Part shown: positions 11,170 to 23,496 of the stretch, in pieces
Layout of the letters: the number at the start of each line of letters is the position of its first letter
Position numbering within the stretch: position 1 is the stretch's first letter
Assembly (NCBI RefSeq): GCF_040712315.1
Contig: NC_134015.1
Span: 6,971,945 to 7,035,944, forward strand
Length of the DNA stretch: 64,000 nucleotides
Reading direction: 5' to 3'
Source of the DNA: Castanea sativa
Lineage: Eukaryota > Streptophyta > Magnoliopsida > Fagales > Fagaceae
Position numbers and translations under genes: made by a program
Notes under the pieces: model-generated
What the model was told of the DNA's origin: nothing
Seen by the model: the letters and a program-made list of their open reading frames with translations, nothing else
Database searches by the model: none

Positions 11170-11870
11170 TTTTTTTTTTTTTTTTTGCGAATTTTAAAAG
11201 TTTCAAGGCAATTTCAGAAGTTTTGAGGCATATAGTGACCATTTTAGAGATTGCAAGAGGTAATTTCATTATTTTGATAGTTTTTGGTGCATTTTGCTAA
11301 TTTTTGATATTTTAAAGTTAGTTTGGTCATTTTGTAGGTTCGAGAGTGTTTCGAATTTCTTTTTAATATAAGTTAAACCCTTCTCTCTCCTTCCCCTCTA
11401 AAATCCCCCAATTCGGGAAACTATATCTAAGCCTTTTGGAGGGTTAAGATAACTCTCCAAGTTACCTCAAATCCTTTCGTCTTCCTCCTTTAAAAAACAT
11501 TCAAATAAGGTTCATTAAACTTTTCTCTTCCTATCCCCTACACTTTCTTCCTCATTCTCCATCCAAACACACTTTAAAGGTTTTATTGGGTCAAGTTTAG
11601 AGGCTTTTAATGTAATTTGATCATTAGAAACATTTTATGGGTATTTTTGTCATTTTATAATTTTTCATGGTATTTTGATCATTTTAAAGGTTTTATGGAG
11701 TATTTTTGTCTTTTTAGAAAATTTGAGAGTATCCTTTTTTTTTTCTTTATTGAAGATTTCAATAGTATTTTAAATATTTTTAGGGCATTTTAATCATTTT
11801 AAAGAATTTAGTTTTGGGACATTTCTATCATTTTTATGTTTATGTTCTCTTGAGGTTGAAAATTGTTCAA
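11170..11870. repeat. Degenerate ~30-bp minisatellite-like tract
   Basis: Repeats a loose motif of the form ATTTTGNTCATTTTANAGGTTTTGAGGCATTT from about 11190 to 11820, interrupted at 11380-11580 by a C+T-rich stretch similar to that at 20240-20360. Units are too diverged to define a period exactly. Confidence 0.4.
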
Positions 11871-11871
11871 G

Positions 11872-12685
11872 CATAAAACATTTTCAACATCAAAGAGAAT
11901 GTTTTTCCTAATCAGCAAAAAATGATTTAATTTTAACCAAGTTTTTCAATTGTACCAAACACACGAAGATAAGATTAGTCAATGAAAATATTTTATATCG
12001 AAACAAATGGGACCTTAGTAACACATTACAAAATATGCCCTTTCATAGTTTTAAATCACAACCCATTCCTCAAGCTTTATTTATTTATAACCATTCCTTA
12101 AACTTTATTTATCTTATCACCGCGGGGGACTAGGGTATCATTTGAACATCAATTATTATTAAAACTTTGTAGTGCAGTTTAAATGATTATTCATTTATAA
12201 TAGGGAAATGCTAACAAATGTCTTAAGGGCATTGGTTTAATAATCCATTTAAAGAAAGTTTTTATGAGAATATGAAATAAAGTAATTAATATTTTGATAG
12301 TTTTTTTCATTTTCCATAAAAGTGGTATTAAAACTTTCCTAAAATGGATTGTTAACCAATGTCCTAAGTGCATTTAAATTGCACTACAAAGTTTTAATAA
12401 TAATTGCTGTTCAAATGATACCCTAGTCCCCAGCGGTGATAAGATAAATAAAGTTTAAGGAATGGTTATAAATAAATAAAGTTTGAGGAATGGTTTGTGA
12501 TTTAAAACTATGAAAGGGCATATTTTGTAATGTGTTACTAAGGTCCCATTTGTTTCGATATAAAATATTTTTTATCAAATAATCTTATCTTCATGTGTTT
12601 GGGACAATTGAAAAACTTGGTTAAAATTAAATCATTTTTTACTGATTAGGAAAAACATTCTCTTTGATGTTGAAAGTGTTTTATG
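11872..12685. repeat. 814-bp hairpin with a nested palindrome
   Basis: Arms 11872-12183 and 12370-12685 are inverted copies, at a rough 90% or more identity by eye. Examples are TATCGAAACAAATGGGACC against GGTCCCATTTGTTTCGATA, and CACCGCGGGGGACTAGGGTA against TACCCTAGTCCCCAGCGGTG. The centre (12203-12368) is itself a small inverted repeat with CATTGGTTTAATAATCCATTT and AAATGGATTGTTAACCAATG, typical of a MITE. A transcript across it would form a long double-stranded RNA. No protein is encoded. Confidence 0.8.
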
Positions 12686-13140
12686 ATACTAGATGAATAT
12701 CTGATGTACACACAAACCAAAAAGGATGTAATGCGTGAAATCCTAAGAATTCTTGGAATCTAGTCTAGTGTTCTTTAACTTGTTGCGAACAATATAAACC
12801 CTACAAAGTTGAAAGTATAAGCCGAAGATTTTTCTTGGTTGAGGACAAGGAACAACCACCTCATTTATACAGAAACAAATCCAACCCAATCCTAAGTCCG
12901 ACACCTAGCCTATTATTATAACTTATACTGGGGGAAGATAATGATTTATAAACATATAACTTCTCACCCAAAAAAAAAAAAAAAACATATAACTTGGTTC
13001 ATCTTTAACCAATGTGGGACACAAAGCCAAAGTATTTGAAACACAACCCACTCCAACACCTTTAGCAACTAATGATTTTATCACCATCACTCTTTAATGT
13101 CTATAAGCTTGCAAAAAAAATTTAACAAGTGAATTTGTCC
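12686..13140. other. Spacer before the LINE
   Basis: No coding signal. It ends at the 17-bp left target duplication of the LINE (13141-13157). Confidence 0.5.
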
Positions 13141-13193
13141 TCACGTTTCATTATTCTTTTTTTTTTTTTTTGATTGGAAGTTTGCAATTATCA

Positions 13194-16100
13194 TTAAACT
13201 TGGGTAGAACCCAGAGAAATTACATCAGAGTTAATTTTAGATACAATAAAAGGGGGAGTGTCCTCCACCCAAATAATACAATCTTCAATTTCCTTAGCAT
13301 GTTTAGCCATCAAATGAGCTGCTTTGTTACAGTCCCTTCGTGCAAAACGCGCCTTCCAGGATCTGAAATTTGGCAACCATGTCTTAGTCCCTAAGATGAG
13401 CTGCTGGATTGATAAGGGGGCAGGTTGCTCTATAGATAGGGCATGAATGACCACCTGCGAATCCCCTTCAATAATGACTTCTCTAAGCCCCAGCTCCCAT
13501 GCAAAAAGCACACCACACTCCGCTGCCTTGGCTTCAGCTTCTAACGCTCCCAGAGGGAAATGAATCCTCTTCGACATTGCACCCATGATCTCTCCTTCAT
13601 CATTCCGAACTATTACTCCCAGCCCACAATGCCCTACGTCTTTAAACGTTGCACCATCTATGTTTACCTTGTACCATCCGGCGGGTGGAGGCTTCCACCG
13701 CTCTCGTATAGGCTCGCGTCGTGGAGCAATGACGACGGCTGCTGCTTGCCTAAATTCCTCCATGTACCTGCGAGCATTTGCGACCAAGACTAATGCTGTT
13801 TTAGAGGAACCACCGTGCCAGACATCATTTCTATTATTCCATATGCCCCATGCCGCTGCAACAAGAATTTCCCAGTCGGCATTTTGGTATCGCTCTTTAA
13901 ATAGCCAGAGTAAGTCACAGAAATCCTTCGGCTCCCAGGAGGTATTGGGTGGCTTAATACCGAGGATCGTCCATACTTCCATGGCCAGGCCGCACCCCCA
14001 GAATACGTGTCCCGGTGTCTCCGTTCCTTCGCACATGTCGCATTCCACGTCAACTTGCACATGGCGGTCCCTGAGGCGAGTCTTGGTGGGAAGAATATTC
14101 TTGCTTGCCCACCATGCAAAGCTTCGTAATTTACATGGGCATTTAAGGTTCCAAATGGTCTTCCAAAGGCCTGCCATTACTGTATTATCTGAGCCTTGGC
14201 CTCTGTCTTCGCTTTCCTGGAGTTGTTGAGCAATTCGGTATGCACTACGGACCGAGAATAAGCCATTGGTAGTGGCTGACCAGACCTGTTTGTCTTCAAT
14301 GGGGAAGGAGCTGAGGGGGATGCCGAGGATAACCTCTGCCTCATGTGGGAGGAAAGTATTACGTATAATATCTTCCCTCCAGGTGCGCAAGCTCGGATCA
14401 ATCAAGCTCGGATCAATCAAGCTTGATACTTGGTTTCCTTGCTGGAGATTCTTCCTTGGGCTCAAAGGCTTGAAGTGGGTAGGCGTTGGTAGCCATTTAT
14501 CATCCCATAAATTGATCTTGATGCCATTTCCAACGTTCCATCTGGTACCTTCAGCCACAACATGTTTGGCTGCCATAATGCTTCTCCATGCAAAGGAGGG
14601 ATGCTTCCCTAATTCAGCTTCAAGGAAAGTGGAGTTCGCAAAATACTTGGCTTTGAAAACCTGGTGAAAGAGCGTATTTTGGTTATGCATTAGACGCCAC
14701 CCCTGTTTTGCAAGTAGAGATAGGTTAAATGCTTTTAAATCCTTGAATCCCATTCCTCCATCTGCCTTAGGCTTGCATAATTTATCCCATGCTATCCACG
14801 GAATTTTCCTCTCCTCCTTTTTTTGCCCCCACCAAAACCGGCTAATCATGGCCCCAAGCTCCTTACATAATGAGTCTGGAAGCTTAAAACAGCTCATGGA
14901 GTATGTTGGTGTGGCCTGGGCCACTGCCTTTATGAGTGTTTCTCTACCAGCGTTGGACAGTAACTTCTCCTTCCATCCGGCAATCCTCTTCCCCACTTGG
15001 TCCTTAATTTTGTTAAACGCTTTCTTCTTCCCTTTGCCAATTAAGGAAGGTAGCCCTAGATATTGCTCGTGCTGCCTAATGATCTGAGCTCCAAATAATT
15101 CTTTGATGGAGTCTTGAATTTTCGAAGGCGTGTTTTTGCTAAAAAACAGGGACGTTTTGTCCCTGTTCATTTTCTGCCCCGACGCCATTTCATATTCCCG
15201 GAGGATTTGCCAAATGTTGGAGCACTCAGTCATGTTGGCCTTGCAAAAAACAAGGCTATCATCAGCGAATAGTAAGTGAGAAATCCGTGGGGCTCGCCGA
15301 CATACCGAGACACCATTGATGCTTCCCCTGTTCTCTACTTGCTTTAACATGGCAGAGAGACCTTCCCCGCATAGTAAGAAGAGGTACGACGATATGGGAT
15401 CGCCTTGCCGGATACCACGTGTTGCCCGGATCAGGCCCCTAGGCTCCCCATTCAACAACACAGAGTATGAGACACTTTGTATGCACATCATCATCAGATT
15501 TATCCAGCGGTCGTGGAAGCCCAACTTCACCATGATCTTTTCCAAACAAGGCCACTCAACGCGGTCAAAGGCCTTACTCATGTCAAGTTTGATTGCCATG
15601 AGGCCCTCCTTTCCTTTCCTACGTTGGTTAATGCAATGCATTGTTTCAAATGCAACAAAGACGTTGTCGGTGATTAACCTGTCTGGCAGAAATGCACTCT
15701 GAGACATGCTTATGATATGGGGCAGAATCTTCTTAAGCCGATTTGCCAATACCTTGGAAAAGATCCTAGAAAGCACATTAGTGAGACTTATAGGGCGGTA
15801 ATCCGTGACTTTTTGAGGATTGTTTCGTTTTGGAATAAGGCATATATGGGTGGCATTGATGTCGGGGGGCATAACACCAGAGTTTAAAATATTAAGGACA
15901 CAGTCAGTAACATTAGGACCAACAATATTCCAAAACTTCTGATAAAAAATGGGTGGCATACCGTCCGGGCCTGGAGATTTGAGTGGATGCATTTGTTGGA
16001 ATGCAATCCGCACTTCGTCGGGGTGGAATTCCTTGGTCAGACTGGCATTCATCTCCGATGTCACTTTGGGCTCTATAGCTTGCACCACAGAATCAAAGCA

Positions 16101-17330
16101 AGAGGGCATGTCAGATTGGTAGATGCTTTGGTAGTAATTTAGGACAATTTTTTCGATATCCTCATCACTCTCCAGCCAGTTTCCGTGATCATCTTGTAGT
16201 CCTAAGATGGCATTTTTCTGTCTCCGTTGGCTGGCTGTGGAATGGAAGAATTTGGTGTTGCGATCACCCTGTTGCATCCATAAAACTCTGGATCTTTGCC
16301 ACCACATGTCATTCTCCTTGTCAAGCAGATCATTAATTTCCTTGCGGAGTAGTGCAATATTCTCTACGAAGTCATGCAGAGTGTTCAGAGATTCAAGGTG
16401 CTGAAGTTGTTCCTGTTTCTGCTGAAGCTGCTTATTAACATGACCAAATACATTCGTGTTCCACCAACGAAGTTCATTTTGACAGTTCTTGATTCGGTCC
16501 TGCATTGTTAGATCTCCAAAAGGGTTGGTGGCGTCCCAAGCGAGCTCAACAACCTCTCTACACCCCGGGTCCCTAAGCCACATGGACTCAAAGCGGAACC
16601 GAGGCTTCTTTTTACGTTGGAGCTGCTTAGTTTTCAGGTGTAGGACGAGGGCACAATGATCAGAGGCAGCCATGGACTTGTGATAAACCATTGCACCCTA
16701 AAACAGGTTCATCCACTCTGCGTTAGCCACCATTCTATCAAGACGTATAAGAGTTCGTTGCGAGCCAAACCTGCCGTTACACCACGTGTAGTTTGAGCCG
16801 CTGAAGCCCAAGTCTTGGAGATCACATGCATCAAGAGCGTTCCGAAAGGCCATCATTTGATCTGCATTTCGCTCTGCCCACCCACATTTTTCTTCAACAT
16901 GAGTTATTTCATTGAAGTCTCCGAATACTAACCAGGGTAGGCTTAGCTGTGAGTGGATGCATTCTAGTAGCTTCCAAGACGTGTGTCTCTTTTGAGTATC
17001 CGGATGGCCGTAGAAACCGGTAGCTCTCCAACGCATGTTTGACGTGGTATTTGTGACGACTACATCAATATGAGAGTTTGAGTATTTGTGCGTCCAAACA
17101 TTAGTGCCTTCCTTCCAAAGTAGAGCGAGACCTCCGCTTTTTCCATCACTCGGAACAATGATTCCCTGCGTGTAATCAAGTTTAGTTTGAAGTCTAGATA
17201 TGTGAGAAACCTTGGCTTTTGTCTCCACGAGGAAGATCAAAAGAGGAGCTTCTGCCCTGACCAGTCTGGTGAGGGCTCGAACTGACCGAGGGATCCCAAG
17301 CCCTCGGCAGTTCCAAGATATAATACTCAT
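13194..17330 (-). pseudogene. L1 ORF2: endonuclease, RT, RNase H; one stop
   Basis: A single frame of 1,378 codons broken only by a TAG at 16698-16700 (LF-stop-GAM), where CAG is a likely ancestor. Codons 1-230 are an apurinic-type endonuclease: ISWNCRGLG, VETK, GDFNE and SDHC. The RT lies at about codons 430-760, with YRPIS, the fingers region and the catalytic FADD near codon 690. A zinc-binding RVT domain (about 1010-1110) has CxxC and HxxxxC type residues. The C-terminal RNase H (about 1220-1350) keeps VNIDGATF, EAEAKAAE, EGDSQ and a late HLMAKHA. ORF2 begins four bases inside ORF1 (ATGA at 17327-17330). The protein nicks target DNA and copies the RNA at the nick. With the stop this copy cannot make full-length ORF2. 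Confidence 0.92.
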
Positions 17331-18849
17331 TGAGCTGGGCGGGGTTGCATTGCAACCTCCGCCAAACCGCCATCCATATTAGACTGTTCTTTCTCATTCT
17401 GCGTCGCCACCTTTTTACTTTTCTTACGTTTTATTATTATGGAGTTCGGCTCTAACTCTTGGATTGGAGTTGGACCGACTCTTTTTTTATCCACGATTAT
17501 GCTTGGAGTTTTCGTTGAGCTTGTGTTTTCAATGGGCCTAGTAATACGCCTCCAATGTCTAGTTATTGGCCCAGGCGGTTCATCAATCCAGCCCATATTG
17601 GTGTCATAAATCATGGCCGTGGGCCCATCCTCTTGAGTCCAAGTGTTATGTTGACTTTTTCCAATCTCAAGGTCTTTAGGCAGCATCTCTTCACCTTTTA
17701 TCACAACACTTTTTCCTTTTGCACTTATCTCTATCCGCCGCTGTGCTTCTTTCTCTGCAGGGTCATCTGTCGCACCTAGGACGGAGGGAATGGGCTTCCC
17801 AAGGTTGGCAATATCCATTTTAAGGTTAGAAGAGATGGTATAGCATTCTGGCAAGTCAGGTTCGCTGCTCAAGGCCGGCTTTTCCGCTTGTCCTGATCCA
17901 TCCTGAGTGGTCAGAGGCATAGGACGTGTCCCTGTCACGTCAGTTCTGGCTTTCTCGCCAACCACGCGCCTCACGTGGGTGTCGCGAACTCCATCTCCTT
18001 TGTGTGGGTATTCCTTCCTTCCTTGCGGCTCGTGGGTGTGCCTGAGCTCCGATGAAGGGTGATCGGAGGCGTGGCTGTGAAGGTGTTCCGGGTTATTTAG
18101 TGATCTCTTGCCCGGTTCGCCTCTGAGCCATGCCCCATATTGGTACGCACCCTCGCTTCCACTTCCTTTTGGTGAGATACCTTCTGTGCATTCCTTTTCT
18201 CCATGGCCGATCTTGCCGCAGATGTAGCAAAAATTTGGTAATCTCTCATATTTGAAGAAGACCCATCGGTGGTTGTTATCTCCAAAGTTGATCTTTTTCC
18301 CCTGACAAGCTTTTTTGTTACATTTATCTTGATTCTTACTCGCAGGCACCGCCCCCATTGAATTCCTTTTTCTGGCACATCAACATTCATGACTTCGCCT
18401 AAGTGACATCCTATACTCCATCCGGTTTCTCTAGTTCTACTTTTGAGGGGGAGGTTGAAAATCTGGACCTAGAAAGGAGACCAGATGAGCTTGATATCTT
18501 TCGGCACTGACTCGCCATCAAAGTCTTGGAGCAGAACCAGGTTTTTTTCGTAGCTCCAAGGGGACATGTCAAGCACTTTTTGCTTGTCTTTCTTGTCTCC
18601 AAACTCAACCAGGAACAGGTCCTCTTCAATATCTGAGATTAGGACTCCCTTATTCGGTTTCCATATCATTCTCATCGTTTTCCTGAGTGCTTCAATGTTG
18701 ATGCTTCGTTGGGTGAGGATGTGCATGAGAAGACAATTTTTTCCCAGTTCTTGAGCAGCCTGTGTACTATCATTTCCAAGGGAGATTCCCTCTTCTTCGT
18801 CTTCAGTAATGGTTAGTTTTTTCCATATCTCTTCTAATTCGTCAGCCAT
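17327..18849 (-). pseudogene. L1 ORF1 with a CCHC knuckle; one stop, one frameshift
   Basis: Starts MADELEEIWKKL at 18849 and carries a DUF4283-like N-terminal region (about codons 30-150), then a zinc knuckle C-x2-C-x4-H-x4-C (CYICGKIGHGEKEC) and a long polar tail. It is interrupted by TAG near 18467 (SPF-stop-VQIFNLPL, where a W is usual) and by one missing base near 18320, in the G run before the INFGDNNH segment. ORF1 proteins bind element RNA. The final codons overlap the ORF2 start as ATGA, so ORF2 would be made by re-initiation after ORF1. Confidence 0.85.
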
Positions 18850-18990
18850 AATGAGAGGGTACAGTGAGATTGAGGGACGGCAGGGGTTAGTTGTATTCTT
18901 GCAAGATGGGGAGGGTAATGGGAAAAAAACAAATAATAGAGAGTCTCACAGGAGAGACTACAAAACTACTTGCAAAAAGCAAGACCTGAC

Positions 18991-19060
18991 TTGCTTCCAC
19001 GTTCAGAGAACGAGAAGCACTTGGCTTGCTTCCACGTTCAGAGAACGAGAAGCACGTGAT
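18991..19060 (-). repeat. Two 35-bp monomers at the LINE 5' end
   Basis: 18991-19025 and 19026-19060 share 30 identical bases (starting TTGCTTCCACGTTCAGAG). The second unit ends exactly at the target duplication. Monomer repeats at a LINE 5' end can be promoter units, as in mouse L1; here that is inference. Confidence 0.8.
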
Positions 19061-19077
19061 TCACGTTTCATTATTCT

Positions 19078-19389
19078 GAAACACAATGTTTCAGGTCATT
19101 TCCACCACAGAGGAATAACATCAACTCAGTTCCTCTAAAAGTAGAGCTAATACCAGAAAAACCTAAAATGATAAGGCATCCTCATGAAAGTTTCCCAATT
19201 CATTTGATTTCTCTCTTTTTAAAATTTTTTTTTTTTCAGATGAATAAGCAAAATTGCTTTCAAAAGAATTGAAAAGACATACAACAGACTAACAGAGCAC
19301 CCAAACCAAAGAGCTGAAAATAATCAGCTCTAATACAACCTACACCAAATCAGTAAGGAACACTGAAACAAACAAGGGGTCAACCTAAA
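19078..19389. other. Start of a duplicated segment (second copy near 34.87 kb)
   Basis: 19170-19390 (CATGAAAGTTTCCCAA, ACCAAAGAGCTGAAAATAATC) matches 34870-35440 apart from an insertion in the second copy. No gene is seen. Confidence 0.6.
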
Positions 19390-20760
19390 GAAGTGTCCCT
19401 AATGGCTCTGTTAATAACAGAGCTACAGAAACCTTTTGGAGATTCCAAACTGCACTTTCCTTCCTATTTGATCATCTTCAGTACCTTCCTTGTATTTAAT
19501 CCTTCCTTGGTGGAGCACTGCATTACGCTGCTGCCATATGTGGTACATTGCTGACCATAGAGCTAGTCGACAAACCACAGACTTTAAGCTCTTGCCCTTC
19601 AACTCAGTCTTTCCCCAACTCATGACCTCATTCTAGTGGAATTTTTGGTGTCTTACAAGGCACCAGTTTGAAATAATTTTCCAAATTCTTTTGGTAAAGA
19701 GGCACTGGAAAATCAAGTGATCTCTGTCCTCTCTGCTGCTTCTATATAAAGCATATTGTTGATTAATATTGAGCTCCCATTGAAGTAATCTGTCCTTTGG
19801 TCTATTCTGAATAACCAGCCACCCTATAAAAGCATGCTTAGGGATATGGCTAGGAAACCAAACCACTTTCCACCGGCTCACTTCTAGGTTTTTGCCTATG
19901 ATTTGATTCCAAGTTTCTGCACAAGAGTAACGACCAGATTTGGTGCAATCCAAACTGGCTTGTTCCAATACCAATATCACCAAACGAGCTGGCTTTGTAG
20001 GTTCACTAATGATATGTTTGAAAGTTTTGAGAGAGAGGAGGGAGAGGAGAGTAGAGGAAAATAGTTATCCTCCATTTTGTTTGGATGTTTTTAAAATTAA
20101 GTAAGGGGAGGGGAATAATTAGTCTTTTTATTTGTAATTTTGTTAATATGGTAAGAGTAAATTTGATAATTCATTTGATTAAGTATTTTTATGCTCCACT
20201 TTACCTCTAAATCTTTCCAATTTAGGGAAATTAAAAATGAGAGGTTAAAAGTAGTTCAAATTCCTCCAAATCTCTCTCCCTCCTTTTTAAAGAAACATCA
20301 AAATAAGGTAATTAAATTACTTTCCCTTTCTCTACTCTACTCCCTCTCCTTCCCCCAACATTCAATCATAGCATAAATTGCCTGATCTTTCCAAATCCAG
20401 CTCCTGCCTTATAAGGCACTTGAGACCTTGGCATTGAAGTTACTAGTTGCATCATACATAGCTCTCAGTCCACATTTTTTTTATATAGAATACCATTTGG
20501 ATGCCACCAATCATGCCAAAGAAGTACTTTTTTTTTTTTTTTTTTTTTAACTTCTACCCACTTCAAATTTAATGAAGGTTCTTGCCTCTTCTCTAAGTTT
20601 TAGAATTTTCCTCCAACCCCATGTGCTATCTTGTGCAATTTTTACCACCCAATTCGTTTGATTCCAGAAACAATTGACAAGATTTTAAAACCAGTACACC
20701 TCAAAAAGATCATATGATGACCAAAAATACATTAATAACAAGCCATGCAGCTTGGACTCA
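19390..20760 (-). pseudogene. Old LINE ORF2 C-terminal remnant
   Basis: On the minus strand, 20740-20560 translates to a post-RT LINE segment (SYDLFEVYWF, STWGWRKILKLREEARTFIK). 19983-19633 gives the zinc-binding RVT domain (VVWFPSHIPKHAFIGWLVI, DRLLQWELNIN, REDRDHLIFQCLFTKRIWK), and 19623-19423 the following W-rich tail (MYHIWQQRNAVLHQG). It is split by frameshifts and a MITE at 20013-20370. It is a different lineage from the 13-19 kb L1 and lacks EN, RT core and target duplications. Confidence 0.75.
20013..20370. mobile_element. MITE inside the LINE remnant
   Basis: Left end TATGTTTGAAAGTTTTGAGAG pairs loosely with the right end read inward (TATGATTGAATGTTGGGGG). The interior is purine-rich on the left and pyrimidine-rich on the right (GAGGGAGAGGAG / CTCCCTCTCCTTCC), so the element folds back. 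It separates two parts of one LINE frame, which supports insertion. Confidence 0.5.
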
Positions 20761-20779
20761 TCTTTTTGCTGGAATTTTT

Positions 20780-20914
20780 TGTTAGGGCCAATTCATGCCT
20801 TAAGCTCTTCAATACTCATAATTTCCTTAGCACTATTTATAAATTTAGCATGCTCTCCAGGAACCATGGATAAATCCTTGACCTTTCGTTTGAGATATTC
20901 CATCAAAATGAACC
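20780..20914 (-). pseudogene. Exon-like relic of an unrecognised gene
   Basis: After a good acceptor (GTGCAG before 20914) the minus strand is open for FILMEYLKRKVKDLSMVPGE and on to a TGA near 20793. It looks like ordinary protein rather than repeat translation. I do not recognise the family. It may belong with the 103-nt exon-like relic at 25304-25406, with later insertions between. Confidence 0.3.
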
Positions 20915-20989
20915 CTGCACAGTACTCAAAGAAGTTACTGGTCAGAAGATTTATTAGCTACAATAATCATTGAGAATCAAATTCAAAAT

Positions 20990-22690
20990 CCATAAATTGA
21001 CCCCTAGTTTGAACAACAAATATTCTTTTTCAGTTAAATGACCTAACAGAGCTAATTCAATTATAAATTTATAAAACCATCAAAATTTGAAATGAATTGA
21101 AGATCAAACTTCAAAATGATCAAGCCACGCAGATTCAAGGGCACAGCATTGCCCAGTCAAATTTGTTTTTGTACTGTTGCAACTTTCCACTCATACAAAC
21201 ACTTGGCACCTTCTTGCCTATAGAATGAAATTTGAGACTATTCAAGTAAGTTCAAGGAAATATTAACTCCATGGTGTAAAGCTACATCCCCAAGCACCTC
21301 CCCCAAAACAAAGAATGGACAGTGTTCTCAGCTAAACTAAATCAGAACTTGGTCTTCCAAATCACCTAAGGAAATGATTCACAACCAACATTCAAAAGAA
21401 AGCTCTGCAAATGGCTTTGATTGAGAGGTTACTTCGAAATGAGGACATTCAAAGGTGTATAGTCCTCTCCTTAGGTAATTAGCATCTCTGGAAACTATTT
21501 CCAGCTACATTGTCGCATTGACTGTAACGGTCATATGGGGATTTTTTTTTTTTTATTATTATTATTTTTTTATAAAATTTCTTTTGCTTTCTTTAGCTAG
21601 GGTACAACTTAACAAGCACCCCAACCCCCACCCACCCCCTTCTTCCCCTTCTCTCCTAGTGCTTATGTAAAAACTGAGAGCACCCATCCTTACCCTTTAA
21701 CTATTAGATGCTACCTGAGCACCAACCTGCTACCCATCTTTTGGCTAGCCAGCCCATATTTAGCATTAAGGCTTGCTTTTCTGTTACCAATACAAACACT
21801 GAAAATCGCCAAAAATGGAAAAGGAAAGTGTAAAACATCACATAACATAAATGCTTACAAAAATTTGGCACTTAACTCATGAATCTTCTGTGCATTCTCT
21901 TCAGAATGATGTACCGTTGGACTATTGCTTACACAACTAACGTCACAACTTTCAATCATTATAAATTTGACCTTTCATCTTAGCCGTAGTCCAGTTTGGG
22001 AAGGCATCTTTCTCCAACACTAGAACTCCTTCCATTATCTCAGGGCAATTGAGACTTTTGATGAGAAATATTTATTTTAGTTATTTAGATCCTTTAGTTG
22101 CTTTAGTTGAGTCTTATATATGTTGAACTAGAACTGCAAAGAATTTCAAATTGCATTTTATAGGAAAGCTTTCCTGTAAGACCTCAACTAGTTTTTCCTT
22201 CAACACTTTTTTTTTTGTCACTCTACACACTTGGTTGCATGGGAACATTATTAGGTGCTTTTGAAGTATGGTGATCTGGTGCTCTTTCTTATCACATTCA
22301 TGGTGAATTGCACCATGAATTTAATAAGTGAGATTTACCATGAATGTGAGAATAGTGAACACCACGTCATTATGCTTCAGGAGCACCTAATAATTACTTG
22401 GGATGCATGACAATAGTAATATGATTTATTCCAAAACCCTTGAATCAACCAAGAGGCACATGAATCCACCACTAGAATGCAGAAACCTCAGAATCCTAGG
22501 AAAATCATAATCAGGTCATTATGATCACTTGAATTAGGTTGCTCTAGTTATGAAGTTTTGAGTTGTTGATTAATCGGTTCTTGTAGTTTGGTTACATGTA
22601 TATGATTTCTTAATCATCTGTTGTCATGAAATTGAAGATAGAACTGCACCATGTCCTCCTTTTTTTTCTTGAATTTTTTTTAATGATCTC
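20990..22690. other. Spacer of unknown origin
   Basis: No open frame or element ends that I can support. A T-rich run at 21541-21575 and a C-rich stretch near 21620-21650 are low complexity. It forms part of the duplicated block, but the second copy at 35 kb lacks it. Confidence 0.35.
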
Positions 22691-23496
22691 TGTGGGGGTA
22701 GAAGGGTCAAAATATGTTTTTGGACCTCGGGCTAAATCCAAAGGTATTAATTTGTCTGAGGAGGGTTTAATGGCAATAACTATGTCGAAATTAAAAGCCC
22801 ACAAGCGAACTATAGCGAAGGAGGTAGGTGAAAATAGTCCGAGGAGAGAGATCTCCTCGGCTATATGAAATAAAGACTATACTATGTGCCATGATGTTTA
22901 TAAGGAAATTCCAGGAGGTCTGATGGATAAAGATGTGTTCTACAAAGGATACAGAGAGAATGAGTGAATGAGAAATATCTTAGGAAAAACTGCTACCACT
23001 GCATTAAAGACTTTGCACCTACATCCCTGGCCGCATTAATAGGGAAATGACATCTGAACAGTAGTGATCAGTCTTACAGCTATGGTTTGAAGACTCCAAG
23101 AGAGCGGTGGATGGGACAAGTATCTAGATTGGTGATTTGGCCCATACGTGGAAGATGGTGGGAAGAAGGAAGACAAGATAAAAGGGAAAGAAAGGCATTC
23201 AAGGAGGGGGATCCAGAAAAAGAAAGAGAAAACGACTGTAATCATTACCTTAAATTGTAATCTATCTTTAGAACAAAGAGGAGCAATACAAATCGTTCTC
23301 GGCATACATCTGAGAAGACTTTTTGCTATGTAAACCTCTTGTTGCTTGTGAATCGCGTATCTAGCCTATCATTTGCGTTATCCCATATCCATAAAACCTA
23401 GGTTTCAAGCCCACTCTCTATAAATTTTATTGTATTGAGCTTTTTGGGCCAGTTCCCTTCACACTATTGGGTCCAGGTACAAATTGTGATCTTACA
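22691..23496 (+). mobile_element. Solo LTR 2 of the Gypsy/Tat family
   Basis: 806 bp, TGTGGGGG to CTTACA, between perfect 5-bp repeats ATCTC (22686-22690, 23497-23501). It aligns along its length with the LTR at 62650-63412 read on the opposite strand: AAACTGCTACCACTGCATTAA, TGCACCTAC.TCCCTGGC.GCATTAAT, GACAAGTATCTA, CCTCGG motifs. It has no internal sequence. Confidence 0.88.

Larger units (their letters stand above)
13158..19060 (-). mobile_element. Full-length L1 LINE, one recent insertion
   Basis: The 5,903-bp element is flanked by a perfect 17-bp target duplication, TCACGTTTCATTATTCT, at 13141-13157 and 19061-19077. On the minus strand it reads 5' UTR (19060-18850), ORF1, ORF2, a ~22-nt 3' UTR and a poly(A) tail seen as the T run at 13158-13171. 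This is the normal outcome of target-primed reverse transcription. ORF order (nucleic-acid-binding ORF1, then endonuclease, RT, zinc-binding and RNase H) is that of plant L1 elements. The perfect duplication and only three visible ORF lesions mark it as young. Confidence 0.95.

Noticed and set aside
13585..14229. Plus-strand frame of 214 codons within the LINE
   Set aside because: It is antisense to the L1 ORF2, which has clear EN, RT and RNase H motifs; no independent homology is seen.
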